Positions 55,339-64,000 of a DNA stretch of 64,000 nucleotides are shown piece after piece. Each line of letters begins with the position of its first letter. Position 1 is the first letter of the stretch. The position numbers were made by a program, and so were the translations under genes. The notes under the pieces were generated by a model. That model did not search any database and had not been told where the DNA came from. It saw nothing but the letters and a program-made list of their open reading frames with translations. Origin of the DNA: an uncultured Bacteroidales bacterium (lineage in GTDB: Bacteria > Bacteroidota > Bacteroidia > Bacteroidales > Paludibacteraceae); the NCBI GenBank assembly GCA_946411385.1, contig CAMKDV010000002.1:1-64000 (forward strand). The letters run 5' to 3'.

Positions 55339-58164
55339 ATGAAAGGAAGACGGTATATTCTACTATGTGCGCTTTGCGCCATCACTCTATGGCTGCCTGC
55401 CCGGCAGTATGAACAAGGCGAAAAGATATATGTGAACGCGGATCAAAGCAACCGCGATGGCGCCGGGAAATTCAACTGGTCGGTGGATAATGCCAACCTG
55501 TTGCTTTATGTTTGGAAACATGGCGTGACTAACAGCCAGCAATGGGTAGACCTGGTCCGCGAGAACGGCAACCTGTTCAGCGGCGACATGCCGGCGGGAA
55601 ATTTTGACCGCTGCATATTGCTGCGTAAGAACAGCATTGATAATGCGCACGACTTCAACAATGAATGGGATAGAGCCGGTGATATAACAATCACGGAAAG
55701 CGTTGACAGGAATGTACTGAACGAGTTCTGGAAGAATAGCGACGGCTCATCATGGGCGACCTACACACCGCAAACAAGCAAGATTGATCCGTTCGTTAGC
55801 GCAGAGCGTTCGGCAGGTCGAGAAGAGCATATAGCGATTTGTCCGTCTGCGTGGAACGGACCTTTCTCGCTGCGCGTGAAACTCAAAGCGGACAAATCCG
55901 ACTACGATTACGATAACGTTCAATGCCATGGCTGGTACATGTCGACGGACGGCAGCAACTGGACATCGGTAGATGCACAAGCCGGTATAGTGCGTGACGG
56001 CGAAGGCGAAAAGGCCATCATCAACAATGTGCTGCCTGCATCGGGCAATACGATATACTACTACCTGCATTCAGCCAAAACAGCAGGCAGACGATTGATC
56101 AAACTTACGACGGATGCTACGGGCTGCGAACTGGACTGCACGATTACCGCGTTTGAGGTTGCATGCTCTGAGGTGAACGCCAACGATACGACCTATACGC
56201 TGGATGGCATGGTGGCTTTCGGCGAGCCAAGCGGCAATCTGGTTATCACATGCGATGGCAAAACGACTACCATCAGCAATGCCAAAAGTCCTCAGATTTT
56301 CTCTATCGCAGGCTTGCGGGCTGCCACTACAAGCGGCAAGATGACAACTGCTACGGCTTCGTTCAGTGGCAACAATGCCTGCACCAAAACTACCACCGTA
56401 CATATCCCCAACGCTACGCAAGGCATCACCTACACCCATATAGACGTGCTCACCGGCGAGACGGCATCACTCAACCCTTCCGGCGCCAACTACACGAATG
56501 AACATAAGTGGTCTGTAGATGGCGCAGAACAAGCCACGATGCAAGGCGCACAAACATCTACCGCACACAATCAGCCTAACACAACCATCTATACCTACCG
56601 CGAGTTCAATCCGCCGGCAGGCGACATGAGCGATATGATGCGCAATGGCGGATACGACACGACAGACGTGAGCGTGTATGGCGACAAATGGCAGACATCC
56701 ACGATAAGCGATTATGAGTTTTGGGGCAAATACGAAACGACTACCCAACTCAACTTCTACACCGACACCACCGGCACAGGTTGTGTCAATCCGTACAAGC
56801 GCAACAGCAACGGTTTTGCTGTAGTGAAGAGCGCCAACAACTTTTTCTACACCTTCGCCAAGGTGCAAGCCCGCGAAAAGAACTATTTTGCTTTGTTCGA
56901 TGCCGCTTCCGACGGCCAATCAGGCAAGAAAGCCTGGAAAGCGGAAACGAAAAACAATCCTAACCTCAAATTGCAGAAAGGTACGACCTATCTGTTCTCG
57001 TTCTGGGCAGCGAACATCAACAACTACGGCGAAATGGACAATGCTGCCAAACTCCAGTTCCAGATCGAATATAACGGCAAGAAGGAGAAACTGGGCGAAG
57101 TGCTCGACCTCAACAGCGCAGAGTTCCGCAACAACCGCTGGCATCAGTGTTCCGCCACCTTCACCGCCGATGAGAATGCTACTGATGTAACCATCTCTGT
57201 GGTCAACCTCAATACCAACACCCTGAATACCGGCAACGACTTTGCGTTGGACGACATTCAGTTCCGCGCCGTGAGCAGCGCTACGCGTTCGGTGAGGATG
57301 CAACAGGTATTTGAAGTGCAGACGCATGAGCCACACATATATTCGCTCGCCGCTGACGTAAGCACGATGCCTTGCGGCGTGGCCCAATACGATGTGAAGA
57401 TAACCGTTACGTACGACAATCCGAAAGGTAAACTCGTGATAGAAGATCTGACCGATAATACGATACTACTAAGTCAGGCAATGGGTACGCCCGACTGGGA
57501 TAAAAAGAAAACGCTCGTTCACACCATTCATCTCGACACACTCTCGGAAGCCGTGCATAACTACAAAGCTTATTTCACCGACTGGACAAAAGCAGAAGCA
57601 AGCGGTTCGTCTACTGCGCCGGTCTATACCGATTGTCCACCGGAGCCGACATGCAACGATAGCGTGATGTTCCGCAAATGGGAGAATGTGATTTTCATCG
57701 ACAATCATGACAAGCGTTATGCCACTTATCAGTGGTACAAGAACGGCAAGCCTATGTCGGGAGAAACAGCGCAGCGCTATTATGCCGGTAAGGACGTCTC
57801 GTTAAAGGGCACCACCGACCGTTACCACTGCGTCATGACTTGCACCGACGGTACGACAGACGAGACATGTGCTCACCCGTTTGACAGCATCCCATCGTCA
57901 GCGGACAAAATAAATGCGCTGGACTTGCTCACGGATGGCGTAAGTATCTACCCCACCACTGTGGCAGCAGGCAAGGAAGTGACTATCCGTCTGGCATACC
58001 CGGGCATAGTACAAGCCTCGTTGCTCACCTTGACAGGACAAACAATCAATACCATACAGATACACGGCGAGAGCAGGTTTACGATGCCTGCCGAAGCAGG
58101 TATGTACCTTATCAGGCTGCAAAGCCCCGAAACACAACGCACCATAAAGATCCATGTTTACTAA
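55339..58164 (+). CDS. Large secreted surface protein with T9SS type-A-like C-terminal sorting domain
   Basis: ATG 55339 with signal peptide; C-terminus SIYPTTVAAGKEVTIRL..LLTLTGQTINTIQI..GMYLIRLQ..TIKIHVY. Confidence 0.8.
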   Translation: MKGRRYILLCALCAITLWLPARQYEQGEKIYVNADQSNRDGAGKFNWSVDNANLLLYVWKHGVTNSQQWVDLVRENGNLFSGDMPAGNFDRCILLRKNSIDNAHDFNNEWDRAGDITITESVDRNVLNEFWKNSDGSSWATYTPQTSKIDPFVSAERSAGREEHIAICPSAWNGPFSLRVKLKADKSDYDYDNVQCHGWYMSTDGSNWTSVDAQAGIVRDGEGEKAIINNVLPASGNTIYYYLHSAKTAGRRLIKLTTDATGCELDCTITAFEVACSEVNANDTTYTLDGMVAFGEPSGNLVITCDGKTTTISNAKSPQIFSIAGLRAATTSGKMTTATASFSGNNACTKTTTVHIPNATQGITYTHIDVLTGETASLNPSGANYTNEHKWSVDGAEQATMQGAQTSTAHNQPNTTIYTYREFNPPAGDMSDMMRNGGYDTTDVSVYGDKWQTSTISDYEFWGKYETTTQLNFYTDTTGTGCVNPYKRNSNGFAVVKSANNFFYTFAKVQAREKNYFALFDAASDGQSGKKAWKAETKNNPNLKLQKGTTYLFSFWAANINNYGEMDNAAKLQFQIEYNGKKEKLGEVLDLNSAEFRNNRWHQCSATFTADENATDVTISVVNLNTNTLNTGNDFALDDIQFRAVSSATRSVRMQQVFEVQTHEPHIYSLAADVSTMPCGVAQYDVKITVTYDNPKGKLVIEDLTDNTILLSQAMGTPDWDKKKTLVHTIHLDTLSEAVHNYKAYFTDWTKAEASGSSTAPVYTDCPPEPTCNDSVMFRKWENVIFIDNHDKRYATYQWYKNGKPMSGETAQRYYAGKDVSLKGTTDRYHCVMTCTDGTTDETCAHPFDSIPSSADKINALDLLTDGVSIYPTTVAAGKEVTIRLAYPGIVQASLLTLTGQTINTIQIHGESRFTMPAEAGMYLIRLQSPETQRTIKIHVY

Positions 58165-59800
58165 TCGCACCCTACTCACCTTTATCGCTTGTGCCGCCAC
58201 GCTCTGCATATCGGCACAAGAGCCTCGCACCGAACGCATGTCGGGACAAGAGCCTACCGACATCAGCCGCAGCGAGACACGTCAAGGCATCACCGGCAAC
58301 AACTCAGCCGATAGCGTCATCAGTATACGTACTTACGAGATACGCACCTATATCGACACACTGCGTACCATAACAATGCGTACGGACACTATCCGTAAAG
58401 TAGCAAACGCAGACCCGAATGACAGAAAAGGCCATTATGTGGAACTGCATGCAGGTGTCGGCTACGGTAGCGTCATGGGCTTAGGCAGCTTGGATAAAAT
58501 GCTACTGAGCCGCGAGATGAGATACTTCAACGCAAAGGCACAAGAGAGTGCCGGATTGTCGGGTGTCGTACAACTGCAATATGCATGCTTCTTCCATCCG
58601 AGCGTAGGTATAGGTATTGGTGCATGGATGGCTAATTATACGTCATACGGTACGATAGACGGGGAGTTCGTTTTACCGAGGTCGGCAAAGGTCATCGACT
58701 CCAGCGGCGAACCGTACGAGCATCATGCCACTATCAGCGATTGGCGTGAACGGCACACGCTGCATACCATTGGCGTGCCTATCAGTCTGCAATTTCAAGC
58801 ATGGGGAAAGAAACGTGGTGCTGCAGGGTTCTTTTTCGACCTGGGCATTGCATCGGCATATACGCTGCTGACGAAAGACAACCTGCTGACCAACTACCAT
58901 GTGCTCAGCGGCAACGTAGAGCATTGGGGCAGATATCCGCAATGGGCAACAGATGGTGTACCTGCACCGGAACTGCATCAACAGCATGAGTTTCAAATCG
59001 AATCGTACGCCGACAAGAAGAGCGAACTAACCATCAAGAAGTTTACTGCCACGGCATTTTTCGATATAGCCCTGCTAATACGCATGAGCCGTCATACCGA
59101 TCTGCTGCTCGGCGTATACGGTCAATACACATTCCTCGACATACAGGATGCCCGCGATCCGGAAACCGGCGATTTGCCGGAGATTGGTTGGAAAACCGAT
59201 GCATTTCCTAACCTGAATATGCCACCCTACAACGGCATGTTGGCGTCGCGGTGGATGGACAAGGACAAGAACATCATGAGCGGCAATCTGCACCCCGTAG
59301 AGGCGGGCGTGAAGATAGGTCTGCATTGGCATACGCCGTTTAAGCCCAAGCAGCGTTTCAACTATGAGCAGCACATGGACACGACAATCCAACTGGTTGA
59401 GCGTCACGACAGTATCGTCAACGAGCGTATCGAAACGCTCTCACGCGCCGAGCATATACAACGGCAATTGGACAAGTTGAACCGCATCTATTTCGCCTTC
59501 GACAGTTATGCGCTGACCGATGACACGAAGCAGTTCCTGGCTGATATTGCCGCACAACTGCAAACCATCCCGAACAAGGTAATCATCGGCGGTCATGCTT
59601 CGAAAGAAGGGACACGCCGCCATAACGAGCAACTGGCGGTTAACCGTGCGTTGGCAGTTCGCAGATACCTCATATCGCTTGGTATCGAGCCTAAGCGACT
59701 GATAGCGAAAGACTACGGTTCTACTGTGCCGAACGCCATCAACACAAACAACGATATGTCACTCGACCGCCGCGTGGAGATTATTGTGTTGGACGAATAG
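58154..59800 (+). CDS. Outer-membrane barrel-like + OmpA-C protein
   Basis: IYFAFDSYALTDDTKQFLADIAAQLQTIPNKVIIGGHASKEGTRRHNEQLAVNRALAVRRYL; overlaps previous CDS by 11 nt. Confidence 0.85.
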   Translation: MFTNRTLLTFIACAATLCISAQEPRTERMSGQEPTDISRSETRQGITGNNSADSVISIRTYEIRTYIDTLRTITMRTDTIRKVANADPNDRKGHYVELHAGVGYGSVMGLGSLDKMLLSREMRYFNAKAQESAGLSGVVQLQYACFFHPSVGIGIGAWMANYTSYGTIDGEFVLPRSAKVIDSSGEPYEHHATISDWRERHTLHTIGVPISLQFQAWGKKRGAAGFFFDLGIASAYTLLTKDNLLTNYHVLSGNVEHWGRYPQWATDGVPAPELHQQHEFQIESYADKKSELTIKKFTATAFFDIALLIRMSRHTDLLLGVYGQYTFLDIQDARDPETGDLPEIGWKTDAFPNLNMPPYNGMLASRWMDKDKNIMSGNLHPVEAGVKIGLHWHTPFKPKQRFNYEQHMDTTIQLVERHDSIVNERIETLSRAEHIQRQLDKLNRIYFAFDSYALTDDTKQFLADIAAQLQTIPNKVIIGGHASKEGTRRHNEQLAVNRALAVRRYLISLGIEPKRLIAKDYGSTVPNAINTNNDMSLDRRVEIIVLDE

Positions 59801-59923
59801 AAATCACATAAAGTATTGAAATATAAAAAAATGCGTTTGTTATTGCAGAAAAAAGCTAAAGGGATTCAAAATCACGGGATATATACTATGTATATATAGG
59901 TATGGGTAGGATACGTGATTGGT

Positions 59924-59944
59924 CCGATAATGGGCCGTTAACGG
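59924..59944 (-). repeat. Dispersed repeat copy (CCGTTAACGGCCCATTATCGG)
   Basis: 19/21 match on the minus strand to CCATTAACGGTCCATTATCGG at 35730-35750. Confidence 0.75.
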
Positions 59945-60062
59945 GCTGTTGAGGGGTAGATAAAAGGATAGGCAACCGCTGCAAAACAAGACAACAAAAA
60001 ATAGAAAACTTCACAAAAGGAAACATATAAAAGTACTCGGAAAAGTACGGATAAAAAAGAAC

Positions 60063-60093
60063 ATAAACAATACCGCAATATAAACAATACCGC
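60063..60093 (+). repeat. 14-nt direct repeat ATAAACAATACCGC x2 abutting the start codon
   Basis: 60063-60076 and 60080-60093, immediately before ATG 60095. Confidence 0.85.
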
Positions 60094-60094
60094 G

Positions 60095-63000
60095 ATGAAA
60101 CATATATTCACCATGAAATATCGTCAATGGACACTTACGGCAATAGCCTTGCTTCTTTCCGTTCTGCACGCATCTCCGCTGCGGGCAGACGCTATTACAT
60201 ATACGGGAACGGAAAAACTGTATTTTGTTAACGGGCCGGAATCTTGTGGTTGGTTTAACAACACAGGCGCAACGCTTTATGCCTATTTTTACGGCTCAAG
60301 CGGCGACGCATGGAGCGAATCATCGGCCTACGCGGGGAATATTATGGAAGTAACCGTGCCTTCCGGAACATGGTCACATGTGGTATTGACACGTACTGAT
60401 GGCGGTACAGGTTGGGATCATGTGTACGGTACGGGAGATGGGCAAAACAAGTCCTACGACATTCCTCTTTCATCCACATGGAACTATATAAGCGACTACA
60501 GACAATTCAAGCAGGGAGGCACACAATACGTAGCACATACGCTATACTTCTACAGCGGTGGCAGCAATGTGATGTATTTCAAAAAGTACCCGAACGATTG
60601 GAACACGTTCGGTAATGATTTCGGTGGACTGAACCATGTTTTTGCTTACTTTTTTGCCAAAGGATCGAATCAAAAAGTGTGGAGTTCGGAGGCTACAGAG
60701 CCTAATAGCGACGGCATACTGCAAGTGGATGTTCCAAACGGAGCATGGACACATGTGATTTTTACCCGTCAAAGCGGCACGCCCGCCAATGCAGACGATT
60801 GGAGCAAGGTGTTCTCGGAGCAAAACAACAATAAGAGTAAGGATATACCCCTCACCAGATATGCGGCATATATTCACAATTTCTGTTCGGCAAGCAGTTC
60901 CGGTGAAGGCTGGCATTGGGTATCCACATCCGAGGCGCCTACTTCTGATTTGGCAGGCTTGAACGGCGGAAATATTATTCGAGAAGATTTGAATGTATGT
61001 ACGCAGGCTTTCGACAATAATGATCCCTTATCGTTGAGTTCTCTATTGAATGCAGCAGGTACCGACTACGATTATCCGGATCCGCATGTTTGGTTCATTT
61101 GGCGAAATGAACATTGGATTCCCCAGCGCAACAACTGGGCAAATTTCTGGGTGCCGCTGGTTGATGCGGATCATTCGTACTATTTCCTTTGGACAAATGA
61201 CAATGATAGCAAAGCACGTTTCTTGCATGTTCAGAAGACAGCTTGTCCGATTAATTGCAAGATAACTTCCTTTGAGTATGTTCTGACTCCAGTGAACGTC
61301 AACGATAGTACGTTTGCTATTGAGGGTATCGTTGCATTTACCCAACAAGCCGGTGACCTCGTTATCTCATATCGGGGTTCCGAACAACGTTTCACTTCGC
61401 CGGAAAGTCCGCAAGTATTCAGTTTAAAGGGCTTGAAAGCCGAATTTGGCAGCGTAGCTGAGCGCACACACACTCTTCGTGCACAGTTTGTCGGCACAGG
61501 CGGATGGACTACAGACAGTCTGGCGGTTGCTCCGTTAGTAGAATCGGGTATCGTCGTCTATGACTCCAAAGACGACGAAGACCACTACACACCTTCACGG
61601 AAATCCTATCCGCACGATAAATCCGTTGTGCTTACACCACATGTTAGCGTAGCAGCGGCGGATAGTTTCGCATGGACCGACAAAAACGGCAGATTGTTAA
61701 AGAACGGTCATAGCGGCGATGATTGCACCTATACTATTCTTTCGGGCAGAACGGATTTGTATGATCTGACTTATGACCATGATGACTTGCTGTTCTATTA
61801 TACCGAGTTCAACAATCCCCCTGCCGTAGAAGACAATATGATGGGCAATGGCGGATACGAAACAACCACTTTAGCCGACGACAATGTATCAACAAGTCCG
61901 TATCGTTTGACAAGCGGATACAAGTATACCGGTGTGTGGGGAGGAGTAACCAGCAAGACCAACGTCTATGATAACGGATACGGAGGAGAAAACGCACTGT
62001 TCGGCGTAACTACTAACCCGAATATTTTCTGGGAACGTTTCGCACATTTAAGTCCGAAAGACGGCTCATATATGGCCGTATTTGACGGTGACTCCGGAGA
62101 ACAGATTGCATGGCAAGCATCCACATCCGATAACCCGAACCTCAAACTCAAGCAAGGAACGACCTACATGTTCTCGTTCTGGGTGGCAAACGTGAACAAC
62201 TTCGGCGAGATGGTTACGCGCGACACAAAGAACAATGCTATTTTGCAATTCAAGATCCGATACAAAGATAAAAACGACGAATGGCATGAGCGCTTCCTCG
62301 GTGAAGAGACCGACCTGAACGATGATGAGTATTTCAACAACCTGTGGCATCAGAATTCCGCTACATTTACCAGCGACTATGATGCGGATGAAGTGATCAT
62401 TTCCGTAGTAGACAAGAACTCTACCGGTATGCGTATCGGTAATGATTTCGCATTGGATGATATACGTTTCCGTGCCGTCTCGGTGCGCTCAGCTACCATT
62501 CGAGCTCGTGAACTCTTCTCGTTGGAATACAAAGAACCGCTATCCAGTCCTGTCAACCTGCGAGTAGAGTGGCTTACAACACCTGCCTGCGGTTTGGATA
62601 CTTGTACGATGCGCGTATCGTTCCGCTATCCGAACACGACGACACATAATATACTTCTCACGCTGACCGATTTAACGGAAGGCGGCTACGGTACAATCGT
62701 TTCCGGTGGATTGCTATCCAAAACACCTATTGTAGGCAACCCGGATTCAACGGATTATGTAGGCATCTTCACCTCTCGCGCAGATGACGGCAAACGCATC
62801 CCGGGAGCTATCTACAAAGCTGGTATCATCGCAGATGCCAAAACGCATAATCTGAAAGCCAAACTGACCGTATTGGACAGCAAGAGCGTTGACCACGGCG
62901 GCGAAACCACAAAAACGGCAGACGCTCCTGGTGTGCCGGCGCTGACCATAAAGAAAGCAAACATAGTGGATCCGGCTTGTGACGGAACAACGTACGGTTG

Positions 63001-64000
63001 GGATATTGATGTCGACTACACAGCTTTTACCGGCACGGAATTGAAGTTCTATATCGATGATGTAGAAAAAGCCAAACGCACAATTTCTTATAACAAAGAT
63101 TTGCAATCCATTACAGGTGTAACCATCAGCGGGTTGACAGCAGACGGCAAGCCTCACACGCTGCGTGTAGCAACCGGTCATACCTTGGACTGCGTTCCCA
63201 CAACGAAAAAAATTGCCCCGAAAGGCAACTTGCTGACGGAGTTCTATGTGGCAGCACAGCCTGTGGATTGTGATGTTACGACCTACAAACTGGAGGGACA
63301 TTGGACAGTAACCAAGCCCTCTACGAGCGTCTTTGATACGCTTATCATCAAGGAGAACGGCGTCATCATTTACAAAGATACCGTACGCGGCGCCTCTGCC
63401 GACGCCACATCCGCGACAGGATCGAAAGTCTTTGACGGCGTGTATACCATCGGTGCCGATCACAAGACTTATACTGCCTATCTTAAAGAACGCAGCGACT
63501 GCCCCGTGACCACAGCCGCAGCCTATAGTGATCCCGTCACGCCGAAGATGACATTTGACGAAGATGTAAGCTTTGAGGACATATCGTGCAACACGATGAC
63601 TTATACCCTCATTGTGCCCATCAAGTACACCAACCAGCATGGCCGGATGTGGGCATACATCGATAAAGGTTCGCCTTCGGAAATCAAGCAAGAGATAACT
63701 GATTTGGCAGGTTACAAATCCGCTACAGGTTATACAGGATATGCTGAAGACGCAAGCGAGCGCAAGACACTCGTGAAGTTCACCGGGCTGACCGGCGACT
63801 ATGCCGCACATACCGTAAGCGTGGAGTGCGATGGCGCACTATCATGTCATCTTACGGACGGAAAAGCGAAAGGATATACCGCACCAACTATTCCAACGCT
63901 GACGGTAACCTACTACAACAAACCCGATAGCGTCTTGCCGTGCAACCAAACGACCTACACGCTGAGTGGAACAATCCGTTATCGTAACTTCGACGAAAGT
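60095..64000 (+). CDS. Large secreted surface protein, paralogous to 55339-58164; truncated at window end
   Basis: Open frame from ATG (MKHIFTMKYRQWTLTAIALLLSVLHASPLRA) ending in frame ..TYTLSGTIRYRNFDES; shares NPNLKLKQGTTYMFSFWVANVNNFGEM and GNDFALDDIRFRAV with the paralog. Not in the ORF track. Confidence 0.85.
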   Translation, partial: MKHIFTMKYRQWTLTAIALLLSVLHASPLRADAITYTGTEKLYFVNGPESCGWFNNTGATLYAYFYGSSGDAWSESSAYAGNIMEVTVPSGTWSHVVLTRTDGGTGWDHVYGTGDGQNKSYDIPLSSTWNYISDYRQFKQGGTQYVAHTLYFYSGGSNVMYFKKYPNDWNTFGNDFGGLNHVFAYFFAKGSNQKVWSSEATEPNSDGILQVDVPNGAWTHVIFTRQSGTPANADDWSKVFSEQNNNKSKDIPLTRYAAYIHNFCSASSSGEGWHWVSTSEAPTSDLAGLNGGNIIREDLNVCTQAFDNNDPLSLSSLLNAAGTDYDYPDPHVWFIWRNEHWIPQRNNWANFWVPLVDADHSYYFLWTNDNDSKARFLHVQKTACPINCKITSFEYVLTPVNVNDSTFAIEGIVAFTQQAGDLVISYRGSEQRFTSPESPQVFSLKGLKAEFGSVAERTHTLRAQFVGTGGWTTDSLAVAPLVESGIVVYDSKDDEDHYTPSRKSYPHDKSVVLTPHVSVAAADSFAWTDKNGRLLKNGHSGDDCTYTILSGRTDLYDLTYDHDDLLFYYTEFNNPPAVEDNMMGNGGYETTTLADDNVSTSPYRLTSGYKYTGVWGGVTSKTNVYDNGYGGENALFGVTTNPNIFWERFAHLSPKDGSYMAVFDGDSGEQIAWQASTSDNPNLKLKQGTTYMFSFWVANVNNFGEMVTRDTKNNAILQFKIRYKDKNDEWHERFLGEETDLNDDEYFNNLWHQNSATFTSDYDADEVIISVVDKNSTGMRIGNDFALDDIRFRAVSVRSATIRARELFSLEYKEPLSSPVNLRVEWLTTPACGLDTCTMRVSFRYPNTTTHNILLTLTDLTEGGYGTIVSGGLLSKTPIVGNPDSTDYVGIFTSRADDGKRIPGAIYKAGIIADAKTHNLKAKLTVLDSKSVDHGGETTKTADAPGVPALTIKKANIVDPACDGTTYGWDIDVDYTAFTGTELKFYIDDVEKAKRTISYNKDLQSITGVTISGLTADGKPHTLRVATGHTLDCVPTTKKIAPKGNLLTEFYVAAQPVDCDVTTYKLEGHWTVTKPSTSVFDTLIIKENGVIIYKDTVRGASADATSATGSKVFDGVYTIGADHKTYTAYLKERSDCPVTTAAAYSDPVTPKMTFDEDVSFEDISCNTMTYTLIVPIKYTNQHGRMWAYIDKGSPSEIKQEITDLAGYKSATGYTGYAEDASERKTLVKFTGLTGDYAAHTVSVECDGALSCHLTDGKAKGYTAPTIPTLTVTYYNKPDSVLPCNQTTYTLSGTIRYRNFDES

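Noticed and set aside
62747-63811. 354-aa minus-strand ORF
   Set aside because: Antisense to the truncated surface protein frame that runs open from 60095 to 64000 with clear homology to 55339-58164.
1-64000. Intact insertion sequence, integrase or prophage
   Set aside because: No transposase, integrase or phage structural protein recognised in any listed ORF.

Overview
64 kb of a Bacteroidales-type chromosome. This is inferred from the TAnnTTTG promoters with an upstream TTTG box, the T9SS-type C-terminus, and the DUF4252 and TonB-barrel families. No CRISPR array, rRNA or intact IS element was seen. Main contents: (1) a sigma-70/ECF factor fused to one inner-membrane helix, a long linker and an outer-membrane-type beta-barrel (4785-6455). 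It is followed by a lipoprotein and a radical-SAM/SPASM + Gfo/Idh/MocA pair. All three transcription units carry the same bipartite box, GCAGTC-N15-GTAC(T/A)ATATAA, with identical 15-nt spacing. This is my best candidate for an undescribed regulatory system. (2) A defence island at 6740-13973: a Detocs-like three-gene system (DtcA/DtcB/DtcC with a nucleoside-phosphorylase-type effector) next to an RloA/RloB (AbiL-like) pair. (3) A second ECF sigma/anti-sigma/DUF4252 operon sharing a 17-nt identical promoter core (TTGTAAG-N15-TCGTATTACATATAGAG) with a TonB-type barrel gene 3.5 kb away. (4) Housekeeping genes, including tRNA-Pro, tRNA-Asn and tRNA-Cys, an MMPL transporter, PlsC, PfkB kinases, DusB, a GH3 enzyme, Udk and SufB. 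(5) A block of secreted beta-helix and metallophosphoesterase proteins sharing a short C-terminal motif, followed by a KbaZ/AgaS/PfkB amino-sugar cluster. (6) Large T9SS-type surface proteins with an OmpA-barrel gene between them; the last is truncated by the window end and missing from the ORF track. Several families of degenerate short-period repeats occur between genes and once inside sufB.
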